From: Apus apus
Taxonomy: Eukaryota; Chordata; Aves; Apodiformes; Apodidae
Reading direction: 5' to 3'
NCBI RefSeq assembly: GCF_020740795.1
Contig: NC_067282.1
Span: 166,276,274 to 166,340,273 of the forward strand
Length of the DNA stretch: 64,000 bases
In this document: positions 14,170 to 25,200 of the stretch, one piece after another
How positions within the stretch are numbered: the stretch's first letter is position 1
Layout: the number at the start of each line of letters is the position of its first letter
Notes under the pieces: model-generated
Told to the model about the DNA's origin: nothing
What the model saw: the letters and a program-made list of their open reading frames with translations, nothing else
Database searches by the model: none
Program-made: the position numbers and the translations under genes

Positions 14170-14331
14170 TATGGGATCATGGAAATGTAGGTTGGAACAT
14201 ACCTTGGGAGGTCATCTACTCTAATCTCATGCTCAAAGCAGGTCAGTTGCCATCCCAAGGATCTTCCTAATGGAGAGCTACATTAGGCTCTTCCCAATAT
14301 AGCCCAGTCTTATGTAGCCCAGGCTGTGTTA
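14170..14331 (-). mobile_element. Old CR1 LINE, 3' segment (left part, split by LTR)
   Basis: 'TAGGTTGGAACATACCTTGGGAGGTCATCTACTC' on the + strand is a diverged reverse-complemented CR1 3' end. It runs to 'ATGTAGCCCAGGCTGTGTTA', where the LTR begins. The same CR1 resumes at 15,928 with 'CCTTCTTTGCAGTGAGGGGCC', which is continuous with the CR1 body as I know it. The LTR therefore landed inside this element. Confidence 0.8.
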
Positions 14332-15927
14332 TGTCCTGGTTTGAGCCAGGATAGAACCAATTTTCTTTCTAGTGATTCAACTTTTCAGTATAGTCTTTTG
14401 TAAGTAGCTGCATTAGCTGAAATTAACAGCATGTTTTCCAGTCAGTGTCTCCTTCTAGGACTGATAATGCTCAGAAATGTATATAGATACTGCTGGAGAA
14501 TGATGTGCAGAACCAAGGTCATTGCTTGGTTATGGAAAACATCTTATAGTCCAGAAACAATAGGGAGCAAAGGGGTCACACCTGCCACCCTTCTTTGGGG
14601 AGCAGTGGACCAGACAGGTGACAAAAATAGACCAAACAGAGTATCCCATCCCATACATGTCATGCTTGGTAAATCCTGAGAGCACTGGTTGGTTTTGTCT
14701 ACCTTTGATCCCGCTCCCTGTGTTCCTGAATCCGTGCGTCCCTGCATCCAGCTCCCATCTGCTGCTGACTCCAGGAGCCCAGTGTGGAGAGCTGGCCTCC
14801 AAAAAAGTATGTCTCTCACTGAAATTGACTGTAATAAAACCAAAGCAGACACGGTGTCAATACTTTGGGGCAGGAGCCGCAGCCGGGACTTCATCGGGAG
14901 CTGCACGTAGGCCTGGGAGTGGCCTAAGACTGTAACAGCAACAAATTCCCATAAGGATGATCGCTGCGGGTCGTTACCGTGCCCCTTGCTGCTGCTGCTG
15001 GTGCAAAGGAGAGAGAAGAAAAGAAGAGAGAGGAGAAGAAAAATCAAATAAAAGGAGGCGAGCTGAAAGCAGTCCTGGCTGATAGCACCACAGGCCGTGA
15101 GTTTGCCACCAGGCCCAGGTCCAGCGAGGAAAGCGGCTCGTCAGACTCCACGCCCCTCCAGCGCTGCTGAGATCGTCAAGGAAGAAGAAGAGAAGGAAGA
15201 AAGCTCTTGAGAGCGACAGCGGTGAGCAGCCCTGCCCCCCGTGCACCAGAAGGACGAAGGCAGCAGCTGCTGCAGCCCCTGCTAGCCCTGCCGCTGGTGC
15301 CACCTCCACTGGACCTGCCACCGCTGCCACAACTCGCCTCACCCCCGGCTCCAGGAGGACGTGAGCACAACATCACCATCCAAACCTTTCATCTCTAACG
15401 CCTTCTCGCCCCGGGTGTGTCATTGGCCCCTCACTTCCACTCACTTTCCCCAGCCTGCAAGGGGAAGGCTCGGGCTCGTAACCACCCCCTCTGATGACGG
15501 ACCCACCAAAACAATTCAAAGGTTATCCTGAATACATAATTGGTGTCAGAAAATCCTGATAAACAAACAGGGCGATTGTGCCCTGAGATAAAGCAGCTTC
15601 GACCCAACCCGTGTTCAGACTGTGACACTCAGTCTGGGGCTTTTCCAAGGCCTGCCCTGTGGCCTCGATGGTGATGGGAGCCTTATCTGGGGGGCAGGGG
15701 GTGGGTCATGGCACGATAGTGGGTTTGCATATATTTGTCTATGTATTTGTACATATTTAATTATTTTTATTTTCATCAACACTGTTTCATTAAAGCTGTG
15801 TAGTTTAGTTTCCAACCCGTAAGTCTCTCTCCCTTGTTCCCTCTCCTTTTCCCATAGGGGAAGGGAGAGGGGTTAACAGAGACCGTCTGTCAGTCGTTTA
15901 ATTGCCAGCCCAGCATTAACCATGACA
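14332..15927 (+). mobile_element. ERV LTR (copy 2), interrupted by a nested element
   Basis: The LTR begins TGTCCTGGTTTGAGCC and ends ACCATGACA, with the TG...CA termini expected of a retroviral LTR. Its 3' half matches the copy at 1-391, including the ATTAAA signal, the 'AAGTCTCTCTCCCTTG' block and the terminal block. Without the nested insert (14,783-15,627 plus one duplicated 5-bp site) it is about 746 bp. There is no retroviral coding region, so it is a solo LTR. Flanking bases TGTTA (left) and CCTTC (right) do not form a target-site duplication, which suggests decay, a small deletion or recombination between elements. Confidence 0.85.
14783..15627 (+). mobile_element. Nested 845-bp LTR-like insertion
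   Basis: The segment is absent from the sister LTR, whose uninterrupted sequence reads straight through at position 100/101. It begins TGTGGAGAGC, ends GACTGTGACA (TG...CA), and is flanked by CCCAG (14,778-14,782) and CTCAG (15,628-15,632), a 5-bp target-site duplication with one mismatch. It is GC-rich with purine tracts at 15,005-15,056 and 15,179-15,203, AATAAA near 14,832 and 15,047, and a GATAAA-type signal near the 3' end. I recognise no retroviral gene in it. It is most likely a solo LTR of a different ERV family, or a short non-autonomous LTR element. Strand is assumed from the TG...CA order and late poly(A)-like signal. Confidence 0.62.
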
Positions 15928-16440
15928 CCTTCTTTGCAGTGAGGGGCCATGTCAGCACTTCTCCACAATGAACACTTAGGGCTATTTTAGCAGGGCTACC
16001 ACTAGCCAGTCACCTCCCAGCTTGTGCTGATGCATGGGGTTGTTCTGCCACAGGTGCAAAACTTTGTATTTCTCCTTGTTGAACAGTTCAAGCTGTTTAG
16101 GTTGGCCTAGTCCTCATGTTTAGCAAAGGTCTTTTGAACTGAAGCTCTGCCAGTCATCTTGTCAGCTTCATATGCTAACTATATATCTTCTATAAATTTG
16201 CTGATGTTTTATTTTGCATTATCAATCAGGTTGTTGATGAAGATGTTAATCTCTGCAGTTCTACTCTCATAAATGACCACCAACCAGATGTGAACGACCC
16301 TTTAAGCCCAGAGGTTCAGCTGCTCTTCAGTCCACCTAGTAGTTTGTTTCTCCAGCCCACATTTGTTTAGATTCCAAATGAGAAAGCTGTGGTTGATGGC
16401 ATCAAAATCATTAAGTCAAGGTGTATTACATTCATGGCCA
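15928..16440 (-). mobile_element. Old CR1 LINE, right part after the LTR
   Basis: This continues the CR1 of 14,170-14,331. The + strand keeps CR1 phrases such as 'GATGCATGGGGTTGTTCTGCCACAGGTGCAAAACTTTG', 'TCCTTGTTGAAC', 'AGGTTGTTGATGAAGATGTTAA' and 'AAGTCAAGGTGTATTACATTCATGGCC', the reverse complement of the reverse-transcriptase region. It is strongly diverged and contains internal deletions. The end near 16,440 is approximate. Confidence 0.78.
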
Positions 16441-16796
16441 TAATAATCTAGGCCTAGTGTGCAAAGACTTGATGTGGTTATAGATCAGACACAACCTCAC
16501 GCAGGTTGTTAGGTCACAGAACTGAGTTTTACCAGTATTTGAAAGTGTCAGTGTCATTGCTGTGTCCGTGTCCTTTTGTCTACGTCTTTCATTTTCCCAT
16601 AATCTGAAAAGATACAAAATGCTTTTGTGTCTGTATGTGTGTAAGCTTCTCAAATAAAGGTCTGGCAGGGCTTACTCTGCCTTATCATCCTCTTCCTTCC
16701 CAAAAGCACATGCTTTAGCCAGAGAAACAACTGAGTATAATAGAAATAAAGGCTCTGCCTCTAATTCCTTCAATTCAAAAGGTTAGGTGTGTTGTT
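16441..16796. other. Gene-free spacer, no recognised feature
   Basis: Ordinary sequence between the old CR1 and the T-run at 16.8 kb. I see no motif worth calling. Confidence 0.5.
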
Positions 16797-18075
16797 TTTT
16801 TTTTTCTTTCAGAACAAACTCCTTTTGTCCAGCTTGTGTCCTGCACTTCAGGTTGGCAAAATCAGAATTTCATTACCCTTGGAAGCAGGGTCTCTGACAA
16901 CCTTTACAGCTTTTTTGGATCCTCTTCCTGTCTTTTAAATCACTCCCAGTGCCTTCAATAGAGCTGTGTTTGTTGGCCTCCTTTTTTATCTTACGCACAC
17001 ACGGAGTTTCTGTAACTCCTTTCAAATGGACTTTGGAGGTTTTCTTCAGCACTTCGGGTATCAAGTTATCCATTAACACTCTTTGCTGAGGTCTAAGTAC
17101 AGGATGATTATACTTAGCTCCTGTTCTCCAGCCTCTCACCCTAACCAGGATGTTTATTTTCCGTAAGACTCTTAAAAGTTTAATCTCCTCACTGGAATTT
17201 GCGTTTGTCTAGTAAAAGTAAATTCCCTCTCGCTGGCACCCACTAGTCTCTAACAAGGCAAGCCACGTTGTTATGGGGTGTCTAGCTCCCAAGAAAACCC
17301 AAAATCTCATCTACCTAAGAGCCCTTTGGCTTCCTCACTGTGCTGGCTCCAGGTACACAATGATGTGGGTGCATTTTGCAGGGCCTTGAGGGTGCTCAGT
17401 TTGAAGAAACTGTCAGCACCAGTTAGCTTAACCTGCTTCAGCAAAATGGTTGTGATTTTTGCCAAGTGGTTGTTTAGCAAGATTAACTGCTTTCAGCAGG
17501 ATTTTTATAAGGATTTATCAACAGTGGGGTTTAGCCCTGATATGAGCTTTCAGAGACCAGACACAGGTACAGACGCACCCATGCCACCCCTAGTGCACAG
17601 GAGGATCCAGCTCCTTCCAAAGCCTGTCCCTGTTTGAAGGTGCAACCTGCTCCACCAGTGGGAGTCGCCGGGCTCAGAGCAGTGGCAGAAGCCACCATCC
17701 CCTGGCAGGCATCTCGTGCCCAGTCTGGAGAGGATAACACCATCTCCAAGGTCTCTACAGCTTGCACAGGGGCAGCAGATGCTTCTAAGTTCAGTTCTCC
17801 ATGTAGATGCCAAGAGCTGGAAGGGGAGTCTCTGTTGCAGTTGTACTTTGTATATGCTGTGCTGGCAAGACCACTTTTGTTAGCCTGACTGCATCTACGC
17901 TACGGCTGCTGCTGGCGTGGATCTTCTGTCTTAAAACACATGCCTCTACCCCAGCCAACATTCTTGTTGCAGCCAACATCTCTACTGTAAGACTAGCTAG
18001 AGCTCTCAGCTGGCTGTGATTGTATGGAACCAGCACTGTCTGCTCTTCAGTGAAAGGTCTGTCCTGGAGCATGAT
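16797..18075 (-). pseudogene. Possible decayed retrocopy of an unidentified gene
   Basis: The - strand carries protein-like but broken frames in succession: 94 codons at 17,791-18,072, 79 at 17,531-17,767, and 89 at 16,873-17,139. The last is lysine-rich near its C-terminus (KKTSKVHLKGVTETP, DLKDRKRIQKSCKG). The segment ends on the - strand in a run of about 12 A (T-run at 16,797-16,808), as a processed retrocopy would. Against this, no known family is recognised, no target-site duplication is visible, and Ser/Pro/Ala-rich frames can arise by chance in GC-richer DNA. Confidence 0.2.
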
Positions 18076-18728
18076 GTTCTAGCAAAGGCGTCTCAGTAAA
18101 ACTTACCCAGGCACGGAAAGCATCTGAGTCTTTTCATCTTTCAGCCTAAAGAAATTATCTCAGAGAAACGGTAGATGTAGAGTCCTTACATTGCTACCTT
18201 TTGCATGATTCCTGCCTCCCCAGAAACTTTTCCTGGACCTCAGAGAGAGTGGAAAGTTCAGAGGATAGCTGTTTTTAAAGCAAAACCACTCCAAAATACC
18301 CATCTTCAGCCAAACAATGGAGGTTTGGCACCGTCTGTCACAGTCTAGCCAGTTTCCAGCTGCATTTGAGCATGCTTACAAGAAGGAGTCATGCTGTGAG
18401 ACAGCTACTGTCACATACAGCTAAGGAAAATAAAATAGAGGGAAAAGCTCTGCCTCTCACCTCCCACTGATTTCCCCATGATAAATTCTTCCAGGAAATT
18501 AATTCAAGTTCGTTGTGTCTTGAATTCTATATTTGGCTGTAATTCTTTGCACTTACATATTCTATAAGTGCCACAGAGAAGAAAAGTGTTACAAATGTTG
18601 TGTTGCAGGAAACCTTTCTTCCCAAGGCAATAAAATTGATACTCACTTGAGCTTAATCACACTATCTCCTAGGGACTGCCCCAACAGAAAACCTTCCTGA
18701 GGTTAAGTTAGTTTTGTAACAAGGTGAA
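18076..18728. other. Gene-free spacer, no recognised feature
   Basis: No exon or repeat recognised. If the retrocopy at 16.8-18.1 kb is real, its 5' part could extend into this stretch. Confidence 0.45.
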
Positions 18729-19222
18729 ACCATAAAATGGTTTAGTTTGGAAGGGACCTTAAAGGTCACCTAGTCCAACCCCCCTGTATGGGCATGGGCA
18801 CCTTCCACTAGACCAGGTTGCTCAAAGCCCCATCCAACCTGGCCTTGAACACTTCCAGGGAGGGGGCATCCGCAACTTCCCTGGGCAACCTGTGCCAGTG
18901 TCTCACCACCCTCACACTAAAGAATTTCCTCCTAATGTCTAACCCAAATCTTCCCTTCTTCAGCTTAAAACCACTACCCCTCATCCTATTGCTACATGCC
19001 CTTACAAAGTTTCTCCCCAGCTTTCCTGTAGCCCCTTCAGGTACTGGAAGGCCACTATAAGTTGTCCCCAGAGCCTTCTCTTCTCCAGGCTGAACAACCC
19101 CAACACTTTCAGGTTATCTGATGATCTTTGTGGCCCTTCTCTGGACTCACACCAACAGCCCCATGACCTTCTTGTGTTGTGGACTCTAGAACTGGACACA
19201 CCCCACTTCAGGTGGGGTGTAA
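18729..19222 (-). mobile_element. CR1 LINE, 3' fragment with end of ORF2
   Basis: The + strand shows 'TTTGGAAGGGACCTTAAAGGTCACCTAGTCCAACCCCCCTGTATGGGC' and 'CCTGGGCAACCTGTGCCAGTGTCTCACCACC', the reverse complement of a bird CR1 3' region. On the - strand the end of the reverse-transcriptase ORF is still readable as 'LGLFSLEKRRL' and 'AFQYLKG' around 19,035-19,110. It is less decayed than the other CR1 copies upstream of CSRP2. The 5' truncation point is near 19,222. Confidence 0.94.
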
Positions 19223-22200
19223 ATATGTGGTGCAGTGATGGTTATAGACAGTCAGTGTGAACAAGTCCAGTTATCACAAGTTCAAGGACACCTCTCTGAG
19301 GGGTGTCCACGTCACAGGACAAGGACAGAGAGAGATCAATCAAGCAACCAATGGCAACCCCTGGCACAGTCAGGCAGGGTTAGGAAACACTGGGGACTAC
19401 ATGTGTTAGAAGGTCTCTAGCTGCTCTGCTTGTGCTGGCCAGACCAGGCCTTAATGTAGATCTTCTTCAAGTGGAGAGGGTAATTTTGGTAGCAATACAT
19501 TACACTCAGTGCAGGAGAACCTGAGCTGTGATTTATGACTCTTTCATTTCATTGCCAAAGGGCTACAACCAAGCTTACAGGAATCAGCAGACAAACTGTT
19601 GTACAAGCCCAAAGGAAGATTTGTGTTGAAGTGGAAGTAGAGGTGCTGAATGACACCAATGGCCAGGGAAAACAAAAAGGAACCCATCCATTTATTGTTC
19701 AGGATTTAAGATAATAATTCACTTAAGGTATTTTTGCTTTACATCCGCAGGAGTCTCAGCTTTTTCATTTTTAATAGCCCCTTAGTCCCTGCCCAGTGAT
19801 AGAGTGCATAAGTGAGTTCACCTCATTCTGGCTGGGATTTGGCTTTTTTCCATAAAAACTGGCCATGTGGGCCACTGTACATGAAGCAGAGTTGTGAGTA
19901 GCATCTTTTGAACAGGCAAACAGACCTAAAGCCACGAAGAGTGCTGCTGCAGCAGTGACCAGCTTTCAGCTGGCTGCTTCCCAGAGATGGATTTACAGCC
20001 CTTGACTGTGCCAGTGTTGAAGGGTAAGAGGCAGAAATTTGAGTTAGCCAAAAGGAAATGCTTAAAGGAAGGGTGTAATATAAGCTAACCCTTCCACCTC
20101 CTCTCGGGCTTGGATGTCTTCCCACAGGCTCCCAGAGCTGGACTGCCAGTCACTCCCCCCCCATGGCTCGCTGTCTGGGCAGGAGTGCTCAACCCTCTCT
20201 CAGACACACTGGGGTGTTACTTCCTCTTTCCAAACCATAGCCGAGTAACCTGCACGCTCAGCTCTGACCTCCCTCCCATTTCTTCTGCATCTACTGCTTG
20301 CATTTGGTACCCACCAGCTGCCAGTGCCCCAAGGTGTCCCTAACACAAAGAGGTGCCTGTGGCTTGCTCAGCTGCCACTAGGACCCTGGGCCACCCTGCC
20401 CTCCAGGAAATTCAGTTTTTATTCACCACTGTAGCAACAGGTTTCCAGGTTTCTTTCATCATTGGCCATGAGGCAGAGTCCCAGCCACTTGGGCATCCTT
20501 GGTGACTGCTACCAGCATGGTTAAGGAAAGGGACAGGAGACACAGGAGGAGACATGGCGGTTGGAGATACCTGAGAGGAGGCAGAGGAGACATGTGGAGG
20601 ACACTGCTGGGAACATGGCTGGAGAAGCACTTTTGGGAGGAGCTGCTCTGTCGCTCAAAGGGATTATGGTCACATGTGACCCATGCAGGAGCAGGGACAC
20701 CCATGAAGTCAGTGGACAGGAAAACAAGAAGGAAGGAGAGCCATTGAAAGAAACCCTTAAGCACAGACCCACCATCCAGTACTGGCCTCATGGGAGGAGC
20801 TGAGAGGGACTGAGGGTGAGGGCTGGTGGAAACATGGGAAGCTGAGGATCGGGAAGTATCTGGCTTAAGTTGAGTCTGGAGAATGAGGACGAAAGGTGTT
20901 TCACTAAGCATTTTTTTGTCTTTTCTTCCTCAATATCCCAATCAGTAATTAAAATTGTACATAAATTTGCCAAAAATTACATGAAGTAAAATTCCCTGAG
21001 TCATGACAATTCCCTAAGTCAGGAACACTCATTGAAACCATTTATTCTATTAAAAAGTAGTTTACAACTAGTCCAATTAGTCTATTCGGGATTCCCAAGT
21101 CTTTTGATGAAAGACCATGGTCTGCACACAACACTGCCCTTGTACTAAAGGTAGACTTGAAAAGCAGCCACAGCCCTTTATATCCCTCAATTCCTCCAAA
21201 TATCCCTTTACTCCTTTTGTGTTATTCTGTTCTCTGCAGATCTTTCAGTTTCTAAGTCTACAAATATCCCTCTTAAAATGTATAGCTTGTTTTCTCTGAT
21301 GCTTTACACTGCTTCAACCTTGACAGCTTGATGCATGTAGGCTGGAGTCAGCTAAGCCAGCTTTCATTTAAGAGCAGCCTACACACACACACACACACAC
21401 ACACACGTTCAGTTATCCAGTAGCAGGTCTTTTCATATATATATATTTTTTTTTTTGATAAAAACTACCCAGCTGTTGGACAGGTCAAACACCATTCCCT
21501 TCGATGGAGACCTTTGCTTGTTAAAGCTTGTCCTCTTCTATGTGTTCAGTCCTCCTCCCCTACTTTCACTTGTTGCAGAGCGATGGAGGTACAGCCCACG
21601 TCACCAGCTAGGGAGCTATTTTAGTGTGTACAAAGAACAGCATCATCATGCACAGTTCTGCCTCCTTTTATGCAGAATATGGGGAATTACTTGTGGAAAC
21701 CAGTTGTGCATATGGAAACTATCATCCCCAAACCTTGGCTAGCTTTACTGGAATGCCAAAAGGCTCGTCGCCTCTCCAAGGACTATTTTCCTATAGTATT
21801 TCAGTCTTTTCTTGCTCCCACCCACTTCAACACCAAAGCTGTTCAAAACAATCTATCACTTTCTTCTTTCTTCCTTCAAATGACAGAAGAATATTTTCCC
21901 TGTCTACAAGAACAGCTTCACTTTGTTACTTACACATTTAAATGAAACTAATCTGGGGCAGAAACCTGGTCTGGAAAGCCTCAGCTCAGAGGCTGAAAAT
22001 TTCAGCAGGTAATTAGCATCTGAAAATAGAGCCATTAGACAGAAACAGCTTGACTGTGATATTCAAATCTATATCCCAATGAAGAATGAGGGGATGAAGC
22101 ACTCTGTTCCAGGCCAAGCACAGGAGCCATTGCGGTGGATAACTCTGGGGAAAGGGAGCCTCTAGTGAACAGAGCCACTGTCCTCTAGGAGTCTGAGCCT

Positions 22201-25200
22201 GGGGAAGGACTGCACCTGCAGTAGCTCTGTCAGACCTTATTTGATGGATTTTAGGTACTTTTATACCCTTTAATTTCTGTTGTTGAGCCACTCCTCCCTC
22301 TTCAGTGTACTCACCATGCCTGAACTAGAAAGTACTATTTGTATCCCTTCACAGATAGGCGACGCCAGGACAGGGATGCTCAGATAGAAGTCCTCAGAGG
22401 CATTTTGGTTCCTAATTCCAAAGAGATTGAAGAACTGAAATGCACTTAAATGTTTGGGACTAACCAGCCTTCAAAAGCTGCATACCCATTCTGTGCCTAC
22501 AAATCACACCAGGTCTCCTAAGCCCTGGGCTTGTGCATCAACACCTAGAGAAGCTTCCTTCTGTTACAACAGCTGTTCCTGAATTCAGTATACTGGCAGT
22601 ATAGGGAAGTGGGACCACTGCACTTACACCACAGACAGACAGGTGCAGGGCATCCCCCTGCTGCAGGTTCCTGACTTTGACACTTTGGCCATGATCCTGC
22701 ATCGACTCCTCACCCACTGCAACGCTAAGTCTCTTTGGGCCACAGGTGAGGGGCAAACACATGGTGGCCACACACCCTGCCTTCCCCGACCCCGCTGGAG
22801 GGTTCCATCATTCTTCTCTGACCATACCCTCATGCCGTGTGTGAAATCTGCCGTGTACTCCTTCAACCTCCTTCTTAGTCCCTGTGAGCCTCAAGAACAG
22901 TGGGAAGAGCTGTAGTTCACAGAGAGGTATTTCTTCTCCCCTCAGACTTCTGCAGTGTTATGAATGTCTTAAGACCACAGCTAGACCAAGTGGCAGCAGA
23001 TTTTCAGAGAATTAGTTCATGTGTTTTGGAGCTGAGCCCTTTCTAAGCCTTGAAACTCAACGGATCTATTCCTGATATTGATTCCTGAGAATCACACCTT
23101 CAGCCTCCAAAGCACAAAAAATGTCTCTTTTGTTAAAGGATTTAAGTACTGCTTAGATTCATTAGCAAAGGTAATTTTGGCCTAATGAGCCTTCTAATTT
23201 CTGTGTTATCCCTTGTAGGAATATGCCCTTAGAAATTAGTAAAATGGTTTATAATATATGCTAATCACCATAATCTGATTTGTCTTTAATTATACACGTA
23301 ATGGGGAAACTAATCAGAAGATGAAGGGTATTCAGAAGGGCCAAAATATGTAAATCAGGAAAAGAACAGAATATTATAATTAAACAACAACAACAAAAAA
23401 TGCTTTTGAGTATATGGAAGAATATTTGTTTCCTATAGCAGAACTATCAGATTGCTTCACTTCTTTCAGAGTTTCTTATTGTAGCAAAACTGAAACATAA
23501 ATCTAATGGCAACTGAGGTTTTGGCCTTACAATATCTGCTTGGCCTGAAATGGAACACTTAATACTGGGACAAAAATATGGAAAACTTATTTTTGGAATA
23601 GAAGGCGAAGTATGTAAATTATAGCAGTGGTTTCCAAATGAAATTTTGTTAGCTTCAAAATTTCCTACTTGCGGAATAGATTTGACTGAACTTTTCTGAA
23701 ACTTTCTCTGTGTTTAAAAAAAACAGATTGGACTGGTGGATCTTTTAGCCACAGTGTGGTTTTTGCAGTGTATCCTTTCCCTGTCCATGGATTTAATGGA
23801 CAGTAACAGAAAAAAACAGCAATTTCCTGGGCATTTATTATTTCTGTTCTTGAAAAGTACTTTTTTGATGAATTACTGTCAAGTTCTACCCATGCTTTAA
23901 ATGTTGCAGTGTAATGTGACTTTGTAAAGCACAGTGCAGGAGGGAGAAATTATATAGAAATTATATAACTTCAATAAAGTTGTCAGAAAGGAGTAATTTA
24001 AAAGTATCTTATTACAGAAATGAACATAAATAAGCAAAAAAGAAGATACTATAGCTATCCATGTTTTTAGCATAAACATCTGAAAGGATAAGTATTTTCT
24101 GGGCTGCCTACTTTCTGACTGTAGGAGAATTCAGATGTAGATTTGGAATTTGTCCAGCTAAAAACCAGGTTTTTGTTTAATCATGGTTTTATTACCAGTT
24201 TCTGTTTAGTTGAGGGTTTTTCCTTATTATTAGATAGAATCTGACAAATACCAATATTTAATTGCACTTTGACCACTCCAGGTCAGCAAGTATCTCACTG
24301 AACACTTGTCCTTAGTGGCAGAGTCACCTAAGAGGCTGCAACATTAATAGGGGAAGTTGAAGCACATGCTCTGCCCCTCTCAGCCCGACAGATTTACCAG
24401 AGCCTGCCTGACAGTCCTACCTGTGCTGTCTTTACTTCGTGCCTGGAGTTGTATCTATAATGGACTATATATTAGAAAAGACCTATTGCTGACATTTGCA
24501 CCAGTTTTCAAATATTTGGTCTTTAGCTTGGCTGGTCCCACGGGTAAGCTACACATCTGTGATCAGGTATGTGGAGAGTATCCACACCAGATTTTCAGGT
24601 ATTTTAGGAAACCTGAGCTATCACTTAATTGAATGTGCAATCACACAGGGCCATTTGGGCAGAAGCTTTCAGAAACCAGAGTGACACCCTGGCTCTTCAG
24701 CTCCAAGCTGCAAACTGGCTGCTGAAAACTAATGCAGAGAGAAAATTCTTGTCCCCAAGAAGAGCACAGTCATCTCCTGGCACAGCTCACTAGTATAGCT
24801 GGTCATGTTGTTGTCCACAGGAAAATTAGGTCCAACATGTTCCAGCAAAGTGTCAGTGCTTTGCTTGGGTACAAGCCATTTTCTTGCATCCAAAAGTTCT
24901 TGGAGGCTTCATCACATAACCAGCTGCAGGTTATTTTTGAGCAAAAATACATCAGTATTTGAGGATGTTCACCAGTTCAAATCAGAGTGCGTTCAGAGAC
25001 ACTCAAGCATTCAAAACTTCTCTTTTGCACCTTCAGTCTGATGTACTGATGGTCAGAGTGGTGGCCACACCAGAGTCATGAGGTGGAGAGGACACCAGAA
25101 AGCAGAACACAGAACCTTACCAACATGGTTAGCAAGTACAATGTATGATGCAAAGAATCTCATTTGCACTATCTTTTGGCATTTAAACAAAAAAAGATAA

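Noticed and set aside
14544-15047. 167-codon - strand frame
   Set aside because: It runs antisense across the outer LTR into the nested element. It crosses an insertion junction, so it is not a gene.
15541-15550. TGGTGTCAGA as a retroviral primer binding site
   Set aside because: It resembles the start of a Leu-tRNA-type site, but it is not directly preceded by an LTR end and lies inside the nested element 80 bp from its 3' terminus. Ten bases are too few to rely on.
1-15927. The two same-orientation LTRs as ends of one provirus
   Set aside because: Nothing between them looks like gag, pol or env, the right copy sits inside a CR1 with its own context, and 14 kb of ordinary DNA separates them. 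They are independent insertions.
20459-20911. 150-codon Ser/Pro-rich - strand frame
   Set aside because: It arises from a GA-rich + strand stretch with several overlapping frames. Composition explains it.
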